Of a stretch of DNA of 64,000 bases, positions 36,216 to 46,995 are shown piece after piece (within the stretch, counting starts at the first letter, position 1; each line of letters begins with the position of its first letter). This DNA is from Psettodes erumei. Lineage: Eukaryota > Chordata > Actinopteri > Pleuronectiformes > Psettodidae. The translations under genes were made by a program, and so were the position numbers. Below the pieces are notes generated by a model. The model did no database searches. It had not been told where the DNA came from and saw only the letters and a program-made list of their open reading frames with translations. Location of the stretch: NCBI GenBank assembly GCA_016785225.1, contig JAFBJZ010000109.1, positions 2,046,001-2,110,000 on the forward strand, written 5' to 3'.

Positions 36216-39200
36216 CCAAAGGAAAATGAATGCATAAAATGGAAAAGAAAAAGAAGAAACAAATATTAAAAAGCGAGGGTGAACATGCCATCCCTTGCAG
36301 GGCTATAATTGTGCTGTAGCACTGCTTCACTCTTTTTCTTCTGATCTACATCACCTCCTGTAAGCAGTCATTTTAAGTTGTAAGTTCTGCCATGCCTCAT
36401 TGGTTCCATCTCTATATTTATTAAAATGCAGAACATGTTCTCAGTCTTCCAGTACTTCACGTCACTGACACAGTTTTGATGGTCTCATTCTAATTAAATA
36501 CAAGAGAGTAATGAAACATTCCCAACTACTGTGATGATACTAGTTGTTGAGGTCCTAGCACTGTCTCAGATGGTCGGCACATGCAGGTGATGGTGATCTG
36601 ACAGTCTCTGAACAACAGCTACATTTGTAAGTCTTTTTCCCCATGACACTGGGTTAAATTATTATTTTGGCTATTTGATTTTTGATGATAAATATGCTAA
36701 ATGCTATAGCTAGACGACAGTCTGGGTTTATTTCTCAGTTGTTACTGCAAGCATTGTGTGATTTATATTTGTGTATGTCACATTCAGTCAAATGCCAAAC
36801 AGCTTTTCTGGGTAATTTTCTGATAATGGTGAGTTACATTTCAAGCAAATAATATCTTACCCATTGGTGAAGTCCATGGGGAAATATGATGCATAACAAT
36901 TTTAATGATTTTGTAAACCTAAAATATCCAACAACAAGTGATTGTGATGTATTAAAATGAATACTATACCATACATATCCTTTGAAATACATCAGTTATT
37001 GTCTATACTATTATTTTTATTGGAACTTGAATGAACACGCAGTTCTAAATTACTATGATGAACTAAATCATGCTCAGGTAATATTTAAAGAAATGTGTAT
37101 TTATCAGATCAAGCCATTTGAATGGAGTTTTGGCAAACATTTGACAGATGCTGAACTGATAATAATGTCAGAGGAACTTACAGTTACATGGTCAGGAATA
37201 ACATCTTATAATGGAGCATATCACACCCTCAAAGGTCAAGCGGAAGCCCAGACTAAGCTGGGTTTACCACTGATTACAGGTGTGGTAGTCGCAGATAAAT
37301 TTGCTTCCTCATCCACTGGAGGAGGGAAGTGTATTAAGGTAACCCACTTAATTATCAGAAAAAAGTGGGGCTGTAACAGATAATCATAAGTTCTCTATTT
37401 ATTTCTCTATTTTTCCACTGTCATGACAACTTCTGTTCAGTACATACTGCACAAAAACCTCAGAACATGTCACTCTCTGGCTATATACGTGCAACAAGCT
37501 CCAAGGCAGAATGGCTGCCAAAGGGAAATATACACTCACTGGCCACTTAATTAGGTACACCTCTACAGTGTTATGTTGCCTTCATGGTTTTTGCTGCCTC
37601 AGCTGGAACACAGCTGTTGTCTGGGTCGGGACCATTTTCCACTGGCACCAAATCTCCAGACTCTAACTGGAGCTCCACTCTTATCCTGCATCACTATGAC
37701 TTCTCTCAGACTCCCACTGTTGCTGACCCACTTCTTTGCTATTGGAATTAGTGCATGACCTTAAGGACATGGAGGCAAATAAACAGTCTTTAGCTCGTAA
37801 TCATGGTATCTGTTTAAAACTGCAGCATTGGAAGTGCTGTAACTGAAATATAGCAAACCAGCAAAAAAACAAGCTGGACATTGTAATGTTGGATTCAAAG
37901 CGAAAACATGCACTGTGCAACTTTGCAAAACAAAGGCATGACGTGGCTCTACTTTTTATATTAGAGTAACCTTAAATTGTGCCCTTTAACATATGTCCCT
38001 TCAAACATTTTACATTAAAAGACTTCACAAAAAATAATAATAATAATAATCTCATTGCAAATTCCCTTCAATTACATGGTCTGTGTGTAAGCACTTTGCC
38101 TCTGATTAGTTGGGATTTATGAAATAGGTAGTGGTGATTGTCAGGCTGCAAAGAGGAAAGCATCAATAAAATGTGGTGGATAGTGGATAAAACCAACATC
38201 CCAGAGTGATCTTGACAAAAGAAGGCAGTGGAAAGATAAAGGTCTCCTCACAATTGTCTCACTATAATCACAAGGAGCAGTGATCGTCTCTTAGCCAGTA
38301 GGTGGTGCCAGAGTTCCAATGATTGAGCTATATTGGTTGAATTCACATCATCCAACCTCAGCAAGACAAAGTTTGCTTGTTAAACTTAGGAACTAAAAGT
38401 CAGCATACTAAGATTTACAGAATTTCCATGAGTGCCAAATCTAAGAAGTAACAATCCTGACTTTAGAACTTGTTAAAGATTAGGATTGTTCAAACAGAAG
38501 ACCTATGTGCAGCTGTTCTCATGACCAAAAGCCCCCTTCACACAATTATGAATCTCAAGTGGCATTTACAAAAACACCTTAAATGTTATTTTTTAAATTT
38601 TTGTCTGGGTTTCACAAAAACCTCCTGATTGTTACATTGTAAGAACAACAGCTCATGTCCACAACAGGGGAGGCAGATCAAATGTGGTGATACATTAGAT
38701 TTTCCACAATCTGTGGTGCATTAAAAAATATTTTAAGTCAGAGACAGTAATGTACAATGCAGTAACAGTGTTACAGCAAATCCCATACTGCCCTCTAATA
38801 TTAGAGTGTGTTCACTGCAGGCCAAGCCCAGTTTCCTCAAACTGAAAATCACTAAGTGGAAAACAAGCTTAAAAACGCTTTGTCACATTTTCTTATTGCA
38901 GAGCTCTAACTTTGCTTCAGACAATTAATGACTCTTTAGCATGATTAAAAAATACCTACTTAATACTTTCATTAATTGTTTTATCAAGAAAAGTGATTTC
39001 ATGCAAATCATCTAAACCTTTTTCTCTCTGTTCCCTGGGAAATTCAGACGTATATGGAGCAGTAACGAAATTGTGTTCCCTTGGTATCAAAGACCATGCC
39101 AGATACATACAGAGCACAGCAGCTGTATGTAGCCAGTGAACAAGGCACACATCAAAGAAGCAGTGTCTCTCTGAGGGGAGCCATTTATGTAATTCAATAA

Positions 39201-39550
39201 CCATGAAACAATGTGAGAATTGTTTTATTTATCATACAGTGCTGGAGGGCTGGAGATAACAGGTAAAAACTGATGACCACTGCATTTTCTTGAGATAACA
39301 CTAATAGGATAAACAGCAACACAATCATCAATATGGATTTGTTTGTTTCAGATGGTTTGTTCATGACTTATATGTGAAAACTGCATTATTATTTTTTTCT
39401 GATGAACAGTGGGTTTTATTTCATTTTCTCCCACTTACTCCAACCTACAAAACCAACCAAATGAATTAAGTTAGTTAGGTTCTGTCATTATCCTCACTTT
39501 CTGTTACATGCTGTGGTTGTAAATTTTGTGTTTGACAAAATAACAAAGAC
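36216..39550. other. Intergenic region between hs2st1 and cldn18
   Basis: No convincing gene. The 133-codon + frame at 36982-37383 has no recognisable domain and lies in AT-rich DNA. A fragment at about 37533-37562 (CACTCACTGGCCACTTAATTAGGTACACC) matches the start of a well-known teleost dispersed repeat. An (AAT)n tract lies at about 38033-38051. Confidence 0.5.
37533..37562 (+). repeat. Teleost repeat end ('CACTGGCCACTT.ATTAGGTACACC')
   Basis: Only the conserved terminal words of a common teleost dispersed repeat are recognisable; the following sequence has drifted or is unrelated. Confidence 0.55.
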
Positions 39551-39556
39551 TTTATT
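39551..39556 (-). terminator. Candidate poly(A) signal of cldn18
   Basis: AATAAA on the - strand, about 256 bases beyond the cldn18 stop codon. First good signal downstream; not proven to be used. Confidence 0.5.
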
Positions 39557-39811
39557 TCACAAAAGAAGAAAAATATAACAATATGAATCACAAAACAGTG
39601 TTTGATCACCAACATTATATGACGCAATTGGAAAAAAAACCATTTACACCGTAAAAGTTTAGTAGTTATGTCAAATTAAAGAATAGTGAAATAAAAAAAA
39701 AAAAACACTCTGCCCATAAATGCAGGCAAAAAACAAGATAAAACTCATGGATTATTACAGATCTTTAGAAGGTGAAAGATGATGTACAGTATCAATGAGG
39801 GTGAAATGTTT

Positions 39812-39953
39812 TTACACATAGTCAAATCTCTGGTTGGATTGCCTTCCATCCAAACTCTGAGCCTTGTATGAGTCATTGTAGGCTGGACGTGGTCTGATGT
39901 CCTGCTTGTAGATAGTGTGCTGGGAGGCAGCTTTGTAGGCCATCCCATCATAC
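39812..39953 (-). CDS. cldn18: cldn18 exon 5 and stop
   Basis: Acceptor CTTCAG|GTATGA. Residues 213-258: the cytosolic tail YDGMAYKAASQHTIYKQD to NQRFDYV, then TAA. The terminal D-Y-V is the PDZ ligand. The tail is shorter than the mammalian one, so the protein is 258 residues against about 261 in human despite the longer loop 2. Confidence 0.95.
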
Positions 39954-42891
39954 CTGAAGAATAATTCATTACAATAAAAGAATCGAGAATTTTACTTGAT
40001 TTCCTCAATAGAGATATAAGAAATGTTTGATAAATGTTCAGTATAGTTTATTTCCATGATTAGATATCATGCAGGTAAGATTTGTCATGCTATGACCATA
40101 AACAGTAGTTTAAAAACATGAACATGGTTTCTTCCATTCAGGAGCAAAAATCCTCTAAAGCCTCTAAACTTGAAAGAAATAAAGATTTGACATTTATGGT
40201 GATATCAACAAATATGAATAATTTTATCGTGATAACCTTTTTGGTAATATTGCTCAGCCCTATAGATCTTACCCCTTCTGTTAAAGGTCACAAGAAGTCA
40301 CAAACTTAACACAGTGAACATACCGTTGCTTCTTGTTTTCAGACATTCCACGGCAGGCCAGACACATCATGATGCCTCCAATGACCAAGATAGCTCCACC
40401 AATCCAGCCCACAAAAAGAGCCGGGCCAAAGGTATACCTGTAAGAAGATGGTAATTATGGTCAAAATGACTGAAAGTGCAGTAGGAGGTAAAACCTCACA
40501 CTATACATTGACTTTAATTGGTGTTTACCTTGGAGTCAGCGCTCCTGTGAGTCCACCAACGCCTCCTCCATACATACCAATCCCACCATCAGCATATGTT
40601 GTGAACCGGAAGCTTTGCACAATCAAGTTAGCAAAGGCTGAAACCCCAGCAATGCCACAGACACCTAAAATAATAAGACCAAAATGCAATTATGGTCAAA
40701 ATGATTTAGTGTCAATAACAGGACTGGATATTGTGAACAAAGCCTTACAACACCTGCAAGAAGAAACATGATCCCGGCTGTCAGAGTCATCGTGGCTTTG
40801 ATGTTGTCCTCCATGTTCCCCATTTTCAAGCACTTCAGTGCAAATATGGCGATCAGACAGCCGATGGCTCCAAGGACAATCCCAACAATCATCAAGGCGC
40901 GGACAGCTTGGAGCAGAGCTGAAGGCCACGGTTACACAATTATGATAACACTTACATTATTATTATATTATCTGCTCATCAAATTGACCTGTAACCTACT
41001 GATGTAAAGTGGTGGAGTATATTAGCTCAGGTACTGTACTTAAATTCCAGCTTCACTGTTTTAGAGCAGTATTTAGAATTTTAATGGAGTGTTTCCATAT
41101 CATGCTATTCTATACATGAATTCAGCACAAAAAGGAAAAAAATATCCAAAATTTTTTCATCAGTGATGGCAGGCCAATCACTGTTAAAATATTCCACTTG
41201 TTATTGTTATTTTTAAAGTTATTTGTCTTTGTCTTTTGAGACAAAAGAGCAGACTCATACAACAGCAGTTCAAGCCAACGTAAATCCTTACACATACTGC
41301 ATGTTTATCAGCAGGGACAAATAATTCGAAATAAGTTTAAATTAGATTTAATGCTTGTGTTTATCACAACTGTGCTTTAAAAGAGGCTTAGAGAGCTCAA
41401 CATACATTTCATTTACTTTCAATTAAAGTAATAAAATGCAATTCGAAGAAAAAGAACATTGCAATTATGGTTTCTTCTTTTTCCCCAGCAGCAATATCAT
41501 AAAAATTCATAAATCAAGGCACTCCATACTGAAACATATTGACCTAAATGCCATCTTTCCATGGCTGGAGATATTGTACCTGTATTATTCTCAACCTAAG
41601 CCTTTAAAACATTATATACAATGTGCTCAACACTACATTCAGCTGTTAAGTACAGAGTGTGGAAATGTACTTTACATTGTGTGACACTCTGCTAAAGCTT
41701 GTGCTGGCTCAGCTAAGCTTTGGATGTTTCATCAAATTTCCATCTGATTCTGGAAAGACACCATCTTTTCTGCAGTCGCCTGCATTTTTACGCAGTGGGG
41801 AAAATGGAGAAAATCTGCCCTAAAACCCTCCAAATATTCTAAAGTACCTTTCCAAGGTCCTTTGGAAAAATGTTCCCCTAATCCAGCCTGGTGGAGCAAC
41901 ATTTGATAAACGTCTTTTTTCTGGTGAGTGTAATTCTCTTACCTGGCAGTCCTAGTATGGTATAATAAGGCCTGCACTGTGTTGTACCATATGATGTCCC
42001 TACACATGACCTCCACAACCCAGAATAGGTGTAGACATCTGTTACAATTGTAAAAGATCGGTCTTGCAAGCTCCACATGTCCAGTGCTGTTGCTGCTGAT
42101 ATTAAAAATTGTCCCAACATGGACAACATGAATCCTATTAACTGAAACATTGAGGCAGCCATCTTAGATGTCCCACTCAAACAAGGTTACCAATGTCATA
42201 GAGTCGTGAAATGGCAGCGCCGCTGCTGTGGCTTATCCTTATGTATTCTTCAACAAAGAACAGGTCTTATCAGATGTTTACTTCAAATTTTCATGGCTCT
42301 TCTTCCGGGTTTCGGGAAACAGTGATGATGACAGTTTCAGCCCCTTTGTAATGGAGGGTGTGGTCTGACATTTCCTCATTTTCCTCCCATCATCTTAAGG
42401 AACATGCACCCAAAATGATTTGCCATATTATTACCATCAGCCCAGTTATTACTAATTTGATGACAATTTGATGATTTAAACTACTTATTCTATTTCCTCT
42501 CAATAATCTGAATCTGAATTTATATAAATTTATAGATTAAGCATAAGAGGTGATTTTTTTTTCTGCTCAGCCAAACTATTTGTCTAAACATTTTCTCCCC
42601 TAATGGGTCCATGAAGTAATTTCTTCCACTGCACACTGCTTCTGCACTGATAATGACCAAATAAAGCTTACCTGGCAGCCCAAGAATGGTGAAGTAAGGT
42701 CGGCACTCTGTGAAGCCAGAGCTCTGCCGGACACACGACCTCCACAGGCCTGAATACGAGTATATGGCCGTCACAGGGTTGTCGAAGAGGTCTTCCGTCG
42801 CCCACTGGTCCATACCTGTTGCGGCGATTATTCCCGCCACCCCTAACAAACTCAGGAGGAAGCCCATCACCTGACAGAGAGTGGCTGCCAT
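39812..42891 (-). CDS. cldn18: Claudin-18 (whole gene, isoform from first exon A)
   Basis: Four-span tight-junction protein that sets paracellular permeability in epithelia such as stomach and airway in mammals. Exons of 220, 165, 136, 114 and 142 nt join to 258 codons plus TAA. The N-terminus MAATLCQVMGFLLSLLGVAG is followed by loop 1 with Trp30, Gly48-Leu49-Trp50, Cys53 and Cys63, the claudin signature. QSSGFTECRPYFTILGLP is nearly the mammalian claudin-18 text. TM2 is LMIVGIVLGAIGCLIAIFALKC (about 82-103), TM3 about 116-141, and TM4 about 179-199. The tail ends RFDYV, a PDZ-binding motif like mammalian KHDYV. The stretch between TM3 and TM4 is Gly-rich and about six residues longer than I recall for human. 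As in mammals there are two alternative first exons, here at 42672-42891 and 41943-42162. A TATA-like TGATATTATA lies at about 42981-42990 upstream. It appears intact and functional. Confidence 0.96.
40324..40437 (-). CDS. cldn18: cldn18 exon 4
   Basis: Acceptor TTACAG|GTATAC, donor CAACG|GTATGT. Residues 175-211: YTFGPALFVGWIGGAILV through GGIMMCLACRG (TM4) and the start of the cytosolic tail. Confidence 0.95.
40529..40664 (-). CDS. cldn18: cldn18 exon 3
   Basis: Acceptor TTTTAG|GTGTCT, donor CCAAG|GTAAAC. Residues 130-174: the rest of TM3 (VCGIAGVSAFANLIV) and extracellular loop 2, QSFRFTTYADGGIGMYGGG and onward. It is Gly-rich, and the NFW of the human loop is absent. Confidence 0.94.
40754..40918 (-). 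CDS. cldn18: cldn18 exon 2
   Basis: Acceptor TTCAG|CTCTGC, donor TTGCAG|GTGTTG. Residues 74-129: ALLQAVRALMIVGIVLGAIG, the short intracellular loop KMGNMEDNIKA and the start of TM3. 165 nt, phase 1 on both sides. Confidence 0.96.
41008..41130 (+). repeat. Teleost dispersed repeat in the cldn18 intron
   Basis: 'AAAGTGGTGGAGTATATTAG', 'TACTGTACTTAAATTC' and 'GGAGTGTTTCCATATCATGC' recall the abundant teleost repeat with TACTGTACTTAAGTA and ATTTCCATTTTATGCT. It lies between exon 2 and first exon B. Confidence 0.5.
41943..42162 (-). CDS. cldn18: cldn18 alternative first exon B (diverged)
   Basis: ATG at 42162 in strong context (AAG before ATGG). Encodes exactly 73 residues plus one base, aligning without gaps to exon A. 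The donor CTGCCAG|GTAAGA is in the same phase. It keeps Trp30, GLW 48-50, Cys53 and Cys63 and the ending TILGLP. It replaces the DLFDNPVTAI block with DRSFTIVTDV and RQSSGFTEC with GTSYGTTQC. Net loop-1 charge is about neutral, against about -2 in exon A. It lies 509 bases downstream of exon A and about 1.0 kb before exon 2, so it implies its own promoter. A decayed exon is unlikely because frame, length and splice site are all intact. Confidence 0.88.
42672..42891 (-). CDS. cldn18: cldn18 alternative first exon A (canonical)
   Basis: ATG at 42891, good context (ACC before ATGG). Encodes residues 1-73 plus one base: TM1 and loop 1. Donor CTGCCAG|GTAAGC. Loop-1 residues from 28 on include five acidic (D28, E33, D34, D37, E62) and three basic (R51, R55, R64). 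The DLFDNPVTAIYSYSGLWRSC text is close to mammalian DLYDNPVT. Confidence 0.95.
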
Positions 42892-45737
42892 GGTTCTGCC
42901 TCTTCGGTCAAAAACCCTGTCGAGACCTCTGGATTAAAAAACTAACGGCCTCACCTCGGCACTGGGGCTGTGTGTTTGAATATAATATCAGCAGGTCTAA
43001 AGTCAAGGCAGACTTCACAAATGACCCTATATGTTTGCACACAACCCAGCCACGCTCACAAGAGGCTGGGTGGAGCGTCCAGTTAGATATGATTCATTTT
43101 GCTGACTAATTCTGGTTCTAATGTAAACATGATGCGATACTCTGACTGATCATTTAGAGTCACTTTAGTCTTTTTGTATTGCAAACTGTTGGCCACATTA
43201 AACATCAGCCTTCATTAGGTCCAGAAGTGTGAAGAATTTTCCTGAATGTTATAATTGCTGCAATGTGGGCAGAATTACATAAAAAATGTCGTAGATTGCT
43301 ACTTTAATGCAAACGTATTAGTAAAAGACCCAATAATGAATGAACATCATCAAAATATGATTTAGATATGGCTAAATTCTGATTGGTACTCAGGAACATG
43401 TGATATGCGGAGTCCCTCCACCTACGAGAAGGGCACAAACAACACAGTACAAGCAGACATTTCTCAAATGAAAAAACTGAACCGAAACCGCTGTAATGCG
43501 GACTGAAAGGTTTGTGTTCATGTGGGACCACAGTCCTCAGCTGATTGAGAAAGACATCCTTCTACAAATGAAAGGTTGAAGTCACGAGCAATAAATCGCA
43601 CCCTTGCACAATTCAGCACGCTCACGGGGTTCGGTGCTTCTGCCCCACTGTTATGGCCAGTAGCTTGCTGATTTCATTATTAGCTCACATTAGCAAACAG
43701 ATATTCAATATAAACAGGTGCATATCAGTAACGGTAGTGCTCAGTCACTTCAGTGACTTACCTCCTTCACTTCCTCTTCTTACTTCTCTAATTGTGCTTG
43801 TGCTACCTTTAATTATCACTTTTTAGCCACAGTGGTTGCTGTTTTGAAAATCTATCTGCATATTTTTTAAAGGTGTGTCCTGTTCACGGCATCTTGCTCA
43901 TATCCTGACAATCTGGGCAGCTTGAACATGGTGGCTGGTGTCTTAATACTGGAGAAGATATTAAGGGATGTAAATATGTTCATCCACTTCCTGCTGATAA
44001 TTGCTGTCAACCAAAATTGGAACACATTACAATGTGCTGTTAGTATACTTTCCAGGATAAAAGAAGGTTCAGAAACAGTCTTTCTGAAATGAGGCATTAA
44101 ACCACTCTGGAACTTACAACTGTTTATGCATTTATTAACTCCAGTGACATTAGCACTTTCTTAATCTCAGATCGTTAATTTGGGTGTTATTTTGTACAAA
44201 ACTGTCAAGAAGTATTACATTTAGAGGCTTATCATTTACAGAATAAATATCATTCTGGCAAGGCAATGTTAAACAAAACAAAATGACACTGTTGTTGGGG
44301 TGGGAGCTTGGTATCGTTGCAGTACCGGCAGCCAGTAAGGAGAAAGTAAATACTGATATGATTGTAAGGAACTGAAACCAATTTAACTGTGGCTGATATG
44401 TGGAGGAGAACATGTAAAACACCAGGAAAGAATCGAAACTGGGTTTGGACTTTGTGCAGTTGGCACAACACAACTTGGACTTGTGAATGTGTACTTGTTT
44501 TGTTTTAAACATATGCTATAAAATTGGATCTCTGCATAATTCAAGAATCGATGTCAAGTGTCTCTAGACTTGTATGAAAGGTGTGTTGTAGTTTAAAATG
44601 TTTCGTCACTTATGAGAAACATCATCAAGTGAGTCAGATCATATTTATGACTTATAGTGGTAAAAGAAGCATTACCATGATTTGATTAATTAGATAATTT
44701 AAAAAATATTATTAAGTGACATAAGAACTGATGAAAGTATTGTGAAAGTAGTTCAAGTGACCCACCCAGGAGAGCCTATCCCACACACATACACAGGCAA
44801 TGTGATTTGTTCCCTGTCAGTAGAAATAACAGTAGCTTGCTGCATGCTATGCTAATGATTTCTGCTGTCTGCTGCACAAATCCATTTGTCCCCCAGGAGG
44901 CTGAACCTTGAGCAAACAACTTTTCCAGCATCTGTAGTAGCCACTGTTTACTTATGTTGAGCTGCCCATAGAAATGGAGATGAAAAGAGAAACCTCTTCA
45001 CACAAATGTGTTTGCCAATTAACCGATCATAAGACTTTTTCTTGTAAAGATTTTTGTTGCACTGTGAATAATAATTCATACAAATCTAATGGAGAGACAA
45101 AAGTTCTTGCATTTTGTGGAAATGTAGAAAAAGGAATATTTCCTTTGATGGAATAGCAAAGCCATAAGAAACACTTTATGTTGGTAATATAACTCAATGA
45201 AAGACCAGGAACCTTTTAGGCTGCACATGGACGTCCATCTGTTAGTCTGTCAAAAGTTTCTCAAACTTTTTCTTCAAGCTGTTTGGTTCTGGGCTGTTGG
45301 TTTTTGAACACTTTTTGAAAACAGATGCCTGCTACGGCTGAAAACCATGCTAATGAGAGTAGGGACAGTGAAATATAACAAATTTAAACTCAAAAGCACA
45401 AGAGCACAAAACTCTGCCAAAGCTGGACATTGAAACAAATTAAAAAATTTTAACTTAAATGTCTCTTAATATATATATATTTCATTTGAAAAAATCTCCT
45501 ATATATAACATTTGTGGAAGCATATGCTCCTGGAACACAATAAATATCAATGTTATTTTATTAGTATTACTTATTAATGTTATAAAATACTATTATTTAT
45601 GAGTATTATTTTCTTGAGAACATTGAGTGCCCTCCAAATGTCTGTCTCTCAATGGTGAGGCATAGTTAAAAATGGAGATGGATTCTAATCCAGATTCCTC
45701 CCAAAATTTAATGTTTTGAAGTATGACCAAGAGCCAC
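42892..45737. other. Upstream flank of cldn18, no gene seen
   Basis: Probable 5' UTR and promoter of first exon A sit at the low end. The rest shows no exon, RNA gene or clear repeat. The 120-codon - frame at 44150-44512 has no recognisable motif. Confidence 0.45.
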
Positions 45738-45835
45738 CATTTCCAAAAATCCATCCATCACTTTTTGCATAATCTTGCTAACAAACATAGCAAACCAAAA
45801 GCATAACCTCCTTGGTGGAGGTAATGAGTTGTGGG
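45738..45835 (+). repeat. Teleost dispersed repeat fragment ('ATAACCTCCTTGG' family)
   Basis: 'AATCCATCCATCACTTTTTG', 'ATCTTGCTAACAAACA' and 'GCATAACCTCCTTGGTGGAG' are in the order I recall for a very common teleost repeat 3' end. A more decayed relative lies near 9.6 kb. Confidence 0.65.
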
Positions 45836-46935
45836 CATATAAAATCAACACAGTGAGTTAAAAGATGAGAAACCCCCTGTCGAGCAGATGAGAACAGCAG
45901 CGTTGGGAGATAATTACCTGTGGGTTTGTCACTACAAGCAACCACTTTTGCATTGCACATAGTTATTTTATCCATTTTAATATAACAAGCCTAAGAGTCT
46001 GCAACCATGCCAGGAGCTCTGTGGTTGCTTGAGTAGCTAATGTCATGGCAGTCCATTCTGCAGCTGTTGAGACATTTCAGTGTGGACCAAACAACAGACA
46101 GAATGAGCTACACTGCCCCCCTGCAGCCATGGCACTGACATGTCTAAAAATGTTGAATGGAACAGCGCTACAGCAACTTCCACAGAAACAAAAGGGGGAA
46201 ATTGATTGTGAGCCCTCCCCAAATGTAGTCCCACAAACACAATATACTCATAAAGCAGGGTACGAAGCATAATCTGAGGTAATTTTTACTGACTTTGGTT
46301 AAAAAAAAATAAGCCTAGGTGACAGACCTTGGAAAAAAAATCCCCAACAATTTCTATTTTGAACTCCAGTCAAGAGCTCCATTACCACTCAGGATACAAT
46401 AAGAAAACATTAAAATGAGATGTGCTGAAATGATGAAAGGCTGTCTCGGAAAATGGTAGAAAAATGGCCCATTTATTTTCGTCCACCTTTCGGGCGTCTA
46501 AATGGGTTTTTATTCAGTGATCAGTGCACTGTGAGGCTCTGGTCACTAGAGGGCAGAGTGAGTGCAGAGAACACAGGCAGCTGTCGCAGCAGGGAGCAAA
46601 CTTGCTGGGAGTGTGATAAGGAGTCCTTTCACGTAACAAGGCCTGGGGAGAATGTGCTGTTTCTCTGAGGGCATCAGGAACTTCTAAAACGTATGAGCAG
46701 GTCAGCAGGAGGACGATCAGGATTTCACTACACATTTCGCTCCATGAATAAGGGTGCATGTGCCAAAAATCACTATGAATTACTAGTGTTATAGCGTTAG
46801 ATTGAGTAATAAAAGATATAATGTGAGCCAGAAGGCAGACTGAGTGATCTTGATGTGGTAAATGAGTTCCCACTCTCACCCACCTCAAGCTTCCCAACAA
46901 TGAATGCTACCTGGCCAGCCAGTTAGAGGGACCCC
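45836..46935. other. Non-coding stretch
   Basis: No gene recognised. Confidence 0.5.
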
Positions 46936-46943
46936 CACCACCA

Positions 46944-46991
<48 letters not shown>

Positions 46992-46995
46992 ACAT
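46936..46995. repeat. (CA)n microsatellite
   Basis: CACCACCACCACACA start, then about 24 CA units with one CAAA interruption. Confidence 0.95.

Noticed and set aside
36982..37383. 133-codon + frame between hs2st1 and cldn18
   Set aside because: No recognised domain, AT-rich codon use, no splice signals or conserved motif. It could be chance. I would reconsider it with conservation evidence.
42163..42180. Six extra codons upstream of cldn18 first exon B
   Set aside because: The upstream 'start' is TTG, not ATG. The ATG at 42162 has a strong context and aligns exactly with the start of exon A.
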